Source: Microvirga calopogonii
GTDB lineage: Bacteria > Pseudomonadota > Alphaproteobacteria > Rhizobiales > Beijerinckiaceae
Assembly (NCBI RefSeq): GCF_003347665.1
Contig: NZ_QDGA01000003.1
Location: 186,001 to 250,000, forward strand
Length of the DNA stretch: 64,000 bases
Direction of reading: 5' to 3'
Made by a program: the position numbers and the translations under genes. Positions 60,525 to 64,000 of this stretch are shown in pieces. The notes beneath the pieces were generated by a model. That model had not been told where the DNA came from. It ran no database searches and saw only the letters and a program-made list of their open reading frames with translations. The first letter of the stretch is position 1, and every line of letters starts with the position of its first letter.

Positions 60525-61952
60525 ATGCCCATCAATATCCTGATGCCCGCCCTGTCTCCCACAATGGAAAAGGGCAACCTTGCCAAGTGGCTGAAGAAGG
60601 AAGGCGACACGGTGAAGTCCGGTGATGTCATCGCCGAGATCGAGACCGACAAGGCCACCATGGAAGTGGAAGCGGTCGACGAGGGAATCCTCGCCAAGAT
60701 CGTCGTTCCCGAAGGCACCGCCGACGTTCCCGTCAACCAGCTCATCGCGCTGATCGCGAGCGAGGGCGAGGATCCGAAGAGCGTCACGGCTCCGGCCGCC
60801 GCTGGCGCCGCTCCGGCGCCAGCCCCGAAGGCGGAACCCGCGCCGGCTCCCGCTGTTCCCGCAGCCGCATCCCAGCCGCAGGCCAACACCGTTCCTGGCG
60901 ATGCCTCGGCTCACATGAGCTACGCGCGTGTCGATCAGGCACCGGCCGGCCCTGCACAAGCCGCCAAGCCCAACGGGGCAGGGCAGGGAGCAGGCAGCCG
61001 CGTCTTCGCCTCGCCGCTTGCCAAGCGTATAGCCCGCGAGGCCGGCATCGACATCGGATCGGTCCAGGGCTCCGGTCCGCATGGGCGCATCGTCGAAAAG
61101 GACGTGCGCACCGCTCTCCAAGGCGGTGGCGCGAAGCCTGCCGCGGCTCCGGCCGCAGCTGCAGCTCCCGCTCCGGCGGCAAAGCCTGCAGCCCCCCAGC
61201 TCGCGCCTAGCATGGGCGCCGATCAGGTCAAGGCCATGTTCGAGGCAGGCTCCTACGAGGAAGTGCCCCTCGACGGCATGCGCAAGACCATCGCCAAGCG
61301 CCTCGTCGAGTCGAAGCAGACGGTGCCGCATTTCTACCTGTCGCTCGATTGCGAGCTCGACGCGCTCATGGCGCTGCGCGAGCAGATCAACAACGCGGCC
61401 GGCAAGGACAAGGACGGCAATCCCGCCTACAAGCTCTCGGTCAACGACTTCGTCATCAAGGCGCTCGCCATCGCGCTCCAGCGCGTGCCGGCCGCCAACT
61501 CGGTCTGGGCCGAGGACCGCATCCTGCGCATGAAGCATTCTGATGTGGGCGTCGCGGTTGCCATTGAGGGCGGTCTTTTCACGCCGGTCGTGCGCAAGGC
61601 GGAGCAGAAGACGCTGACCGCCATCTCGGCCGAGGTGAAGGACATGGCGGGCCGGGCCCGCAACCGCCGCCTGAAGCCGGAGGAATATACGGGCGGGTCC
61701 ACGGCCGTGTCGAACCTCGGCATGTACGGCATCAAGGACTTCCAGGCTGTCATCAACCCGCCCCACGGCACGATCCTCGCGGTCGGCGCCGGCGAGAGCC
61801 GAGTGGTGGTGAAGAACGGCGCTCCCGCCGTCGTCCAGGCCATGACCGTGACGCTCTCCTGCGATCACCGCGTGGTCGACGGCGCGCTCGGTGCGGAGCT
61901 CCTGGCAGCCTTCAAGCAACTCATCGAGAACCCGATGGGGATGCTTGTTTAA
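60525..61952 (+). CDS. pdhC: dihydrolipoyllysine acetyltransferase (PDH E2)
   Basis: This subunit forms the core of the pyruvate dehydrogenase complex. The 475-aa protein has one lipoyl domain (Lys43 in [16 protein letters not shown]) and a linker. A peripheral-subunit-binding domain follows near residue 160 (FASPLAKRIAREAGIDIGSV), then a second Ala/Pro-rich linker. The acetyltransferase domain ends with SCDHRVVDGALGAELLAAF, which includes the catalytic His/Asp. ATG 60525 follows DUF5076 by 28 bp. Confidence 0.97.
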   Translation: MPINILMPALSPTMEKGNLAKWLKKEGDTVKSGDVIAEIETDKATMEVEAVDEGILAKIVVPEGTADVPVNQLIALIASEGEDPKSVTAPAAAGAAPAPAPKAEPAPAPAVPAAASQPQANTVPGDASAHMSYARVDQAPAGPAQAAKPNGAGQGAGSRVFASPLAKRIAREAGIDIGSVQGSGPHGRIVEKDVRTALQGGGAKPAAAPAAAAAPAPAAKPAAPQLAPSMGADQVKAMFEAGSYEEVPLDGMRKTIAKRLVESKQTVPHFYLSLDCELDALMALREQINNAAGKDKDGNPAYKLSVNDFVIKALAIALQRVPAANSVWAEDRILRMKHSDVGVAVAIEGGLFTPVVRKAEQKTLTAISAEVKDMAGRARNRRLKPEEYTGGSTAVSNLGMYGIKDFQAVINPPHGTILAVGAGESRVVVKNGAPAVVQAMTVTLSCDHRVVDGALGAELLAAFKQLIENPMGMLV

Positions 61953-61960
61953 ACACTCGA

Positions 61961-62057
61961 GGTCATGGCCGGCCTCGTGCCGGCCATCCACGCCTTTTCA
62001 ACGGTCCGGCACGCAAAGACGTGGATGCCCGGGCCAAGCCCGGGCATGACGGGGGAC
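61961..62057 (+). repeat. ATGGCCGG-type twin-hairpin repeat between pdhC and lpd
   Basis: Hairpin 1 is ATGGCCGGC-CTCGT-GCCGGCCAT. Hairpin 2 is ATGCCCGGG-CCAA-GCCCGGGCAT. The flanks CCACG and CGTGG are complementary, so the whole 97-bp element can fold into a cruciform-like structure. The downstream end (GACGGGGGACAATTCC) supplies the Shine-Dalgarno region of lpd. The same plan occurs at 53561-53648. Confidence 0.8.
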
Positions 62058-62063
62058 AATTCC

Positions 62064-63503
62064 ATGGCAAACCAATACGACATCATCGTCATCGGCGGCG
62101 GGCCGGGGGGCTATGTGGCGGCGATCCGCGCCGCGCAGCTCGGGTTCAAGACCGCGGTCGTCGAGCGCGAGCATCTCGGCGGCATCTGCCTCAACTGGGG
62201 CTGCATTCCGACCAAGGCGCTGCTGCGCTCGGCCGAGATCTATCACTACATGGAGCATGCGAAGGATTACGGTCTGTCGGCTCAGGGCATCGGCTTCGAT
62301 GCGGCGGCCATCGTCAACCGCTCCCGCGGCGTTTCCGGCCGTCTCAACGGTGGCGTCGGCATGCTGCTCAAGAAGAACAAGGTCGACGTGATCTGGGGCG
62401 AGGCCACCATCTCCAAGCCCGGCGAGGTCGTCGTCACGGCGCCGAAGAAGCCCGCCATGCAGCCGCAGAACCCGGTGCCGAAGGGCGTGCTGGAGCCCGG
62501 CACCTATGCCGCCAAGAATATCATCGTCGCAACGGGCGCGCGTCCCCGTGCGCTCCCCGGCATCGAACCGGACGGCAAGCTGATCTGGACCTACTTCGAA
62601 GCCATGGTGCCGCCCGCCATGCCGAAGTCGCTGATCGTCATGGGCTCCGGCGCCATCGGCATCGAGTTCGCCTCCTTCTACCGCACGATGGGCGTCGACG
62701 TGACGGTGGTCGAGGTGATGCCGCAGATCCTGCCTGTCGAGGATGCCGAGATCGCAGCGCTTGCCCGCAAGCGCTTCGAGAAGCAGGGCATGAAGATCTT
62801 TTCGGGTGCCAAGGTCACGAAGGTGGAGAAGGGCGCCAATTCCGTCACCGCCACCATCGACGACGGCAAGGGCGGCACCCAGACGATCACCGCCGACCGG
62901 ATGATCTCGGCGGTCGGCGTCGTCGGCAATATCGAGAATCTCGGCCTCGAAAAGCTCGGAGTGAAGATCGAGCGCGGTGTCGTCGTGACGGACGGCCTCG
63001 GCCGCACCAACGTGCCGGGCATCTATGCCATCGGCGACGTGGCTGGCCCGCCCATGCTGGCGCACAAGGCCGAGCATGAGGGCGTGATCTGCGTCGAGAC
63101 CATCAAGGGCCTGCACACGCATGCCATGGACAAGGCCAAGATTCCGGGCTGTACCTATTGCAACCCGCAGATCGCCTCGGTTGGCCTCACGGAAGCCAAG
63201 GCGAAGGAGCAGGGTTACGATATCCGCATCGGACGCTTCCCCTTCATCGGCAATGGCAAGGCAATTGCACTGGGTGAACCCGACGGTCTCGTGAAGACGA
63301 TCTTCGACAAGAAGACCGGTCAGCTCCTGGGTGCTCACATGGTGGGCGCGGAAGTCACCGAGCTGATCCAGGGGTTCGTGATTGCGATGAACCTGGAGAC
63401 CACCGAGGAAGAATTGATCCATGCGGTCTTCCCGCATCCGACCCTGTCGGAGACCATGCACGAGAGCGTGCTGGATGCCTATGACCGGGTGATCCACATC
63501 TGA
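62064..63503 (+). CDS. lpd: dihydrolipoyl dehydrogenase (E3)
   Basis: This flavoprotein re-oxidises lipoyl groups in the pyruvate dehydrogenase complex. The 479-aa protein has the FAD motif IIVIGGGPGGYVAAIRAA, the redox-active disulfide GGICLNWGCIPTKAL (Cys42/Cys47), an NAD-binding GSGAIGIEFASF motif, and the C-terminal active-site HPTLSETMHESV with the catalytic His. ATG 62064 was chosen because GGGGGA lies 7 nt upstream inside the repeat. It ends the pdh operon. Confidence 0.97.
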   Translation: MANQYDIIVIGGGPGGYVAAIRAAQLGFKTAVVEREHLGGICLNWGCIPTKALLRSAEIYHYMEHAKDYGLSAQGIGFDAAAIVNRSRGVSGRLNGGVGMLLKKNKVDVIWGEATISKPGEVVVTAPKKPAMQPQNPVPKGVLEPGTYAAKNIIVATGARPRALPGIEPDGKLIWTYFEAMVPPAMPKSLIVMGSGAIGIEFASFYRTMGVDVTVVEVMPQILPVEDAEIAALARKRFEKQGMKIFSGAKVTKVEKGANSVTATIDDGKGGTQTITADRMISAVGVVGNIENLGLEKLGVKIERGVVVTDGLGRTNVPGIYAIGDVAGPPMLAHKAEHEGVICVETIKGLHTHAMDKAKIPGCTYCNPQIASVGLTEAKAKEQGYDIRIGRFPFIGNGKAIALGEPDGLVKTIFDKKTGQLLGAHMVGAEVTELIQGFVIAMNLETTEEELIHAVFPHPTLSETMHESVLDAYDRVIHI

Positions 63504-63556
63504 TCAGGTTGCCAGGAAGACTCGTGAATCAAGCCCCGCGGCTTGAACCGACAGCG

Positions 63557-63595
63557 ACCGGTCAGCTCGATTGAGCTGGCCGGTTGGCGTTTTTT
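63557..63595 (+). terminator. Rho-independent terminator after lpd
   Basis: A 12-bp stem (one G-U pair), ACCGGTCAGCTC/GAGCTGGCCGGT, with a GATT loop is followed by GGCGTTTTTTGG. It closes the pdh operon. Confidence 0.88.
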
Positions 63596-63702
63596 GGCCC
63601 GGCTCATGCTTTCCGTCTACCAAGCAGTTCACCGGAACAGTCCTTCGCGTGTGCCGCTGAGTTGACACGGAATAATGTATATTTGCGGTTCGATAAGCCT
63701 GC

Positions 63703-63720
63703 AGCTAGAGTTCTCTAGCT
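63703..63720. promoter_or_regulatory. perfect 18-bp palindrome before the PAS gene
   Basis: AGCTAGAG-TT-CTCTAGCT is a perfect 8-bp inverted repeat, centred about 28 bp before the PAS gene start. A TTGACA hexamer lies at 63662-63667 upstream, but no -10 sits at canonical spacing. The site could be an operator; the regulator is unknown. Confidence 0.5.
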
Positions 63721-63739
63721 TGGTCCTTCCGAGTAGCTC

Positions 63740-64000
63740 ATGAGTCATTTTGTTTCGAAGCTGGATGACGAAACGCTCCGGCACCTCGTGGAGGCGCTGG
63801 ACGAGAGCGGCCAAGCTGTTTCCATCTATGACGCGGATGACAATCTCCGCTACGCCAACAAGACCTACCAGAGCATGTTTCTGGAGGGATACGAAGGGCC
63901 ATTCACCTTCACGGAAATCCTGCGCTACGGTGCCAGGAATGGGGTTGGGGTGAGGATCGATGGCGGCGATGTCGAGGCCCTGATTGCAAGAACCTTGCCC
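63740..64000 (+). CDS. PAS-domain protein (5' part, truncated by window edge)
   Basis: The N-terminal 87 codons are visible before the window ends. A PAS fold is indicated by LRHLVEALDESGQAVSIYDA, then DNLRYANKTYQSMFL, and a loop FTFTEILRYGARNG, typical of the PAS domains that precede GGDEF or histidine-kinase modules. No output domain is in view, so no specific activity can be given. The ATG at 63740 has the palindrome 20 bp upstream. Confidence 0.75.
   Translation, partial: MSHFVSKLDDETLRHLVEALDESGQAVSIYDADDNLRYANKTYQSMFLEGYEGPFTFTEILRYGARNGVGVRIDGGDVEALIARTLP

Overview
The window is a gene-dense, GC-rich chromosomal segment of an alphaproteobacterium, most likely of the order Hyphomicrobiales (Rhizobiales). 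Evidence includes separate nuoI-N genes, a type-2 prolyl-tRNA synthetase, LpxI instead of LpxH, a lipoyl domain on pyruvate dehydrogenase E1-beta, the order eno-ftsB-pdhA-pdhB-DUF5076-pdhC-lpd, and direct-repeat SOS boxes (GAAC-N7-GAAC). Dispersed hairpin repeats carrying AGAGCATCG and gene content suggest a Microvirga/Methylobacteriaceae relative; this genus-level guess is inference from memory.

Layout. 1-10.4 kb: end of the complex I operon (nuoH' I J K L M N), then birA, RNase J, methylmalonyl-CoA epimerase and a DUF1467 membrane protein. 10.46-10.65 kb: an intergenic region with a complete minus-strand small-RNA unit (promoter, about 158 nt, perfect terminator). 10.8-18.3 kb: proS, the lipoprotein exporter lolC/E-lolD, a 33-residue membrane peptide under an SOS box, dnaE and an 80-residue orphan. 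18.3-33.0 kb: the envelope/translation cluster rpsB-tsf-pyrH-frr-uppS-cdsA-dxr-rseP-bamA-lpxD-fabZ-lpxA-lpxI-lpxB. 33.1-36.0 kb: gltA and gltX on the minus strand. 36.1-38.4 kb: comEC. 38.5-47.0 kb: one long minus-strand run, ppiD-trpE-(21-codon bridge ORF)-trpG-trpD-trpC-moaC-moeA-lexA. 47.1-50.1 kb: tpiA, secG, pyrG. 50.1-52.6 kb: a small accessory patch (orphan membrane protein, VOC protein, DUF350 protein, small HTH protein). 52.7-57.4 kb: kdsA, an MFS transporter, queF, eno and ftsB. 57.6-63.5 kb: the pyruvate dehydrogenase complex. 63.7-64.0 kb: the beginning of a PAS-domain protein cut by the window edge.

The window joins respiration, central carbon metabolism (enolase, triose-phosphate isomerase, PDH, citrate synthase), outer-membrane biogenesis (lipid A, Kdo, BamA, Lol), translation, and tryptophan/molybdopterin synthesis. 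No tRNA, rRNA, CRISPR array, insertion sequence or prophage was recognised. The most interesting point is the SOS-box-controlled 33-residue single-span peptide between lolD and dnaE. It looks like an unannotated member of the SOS membrane-peptide class (Caulobacter SidA, E. coli TisB). It is supported internally by a matching SOS box in the lexA promoter of the same window. Second is the minus-strand sRNA upstream of proS.
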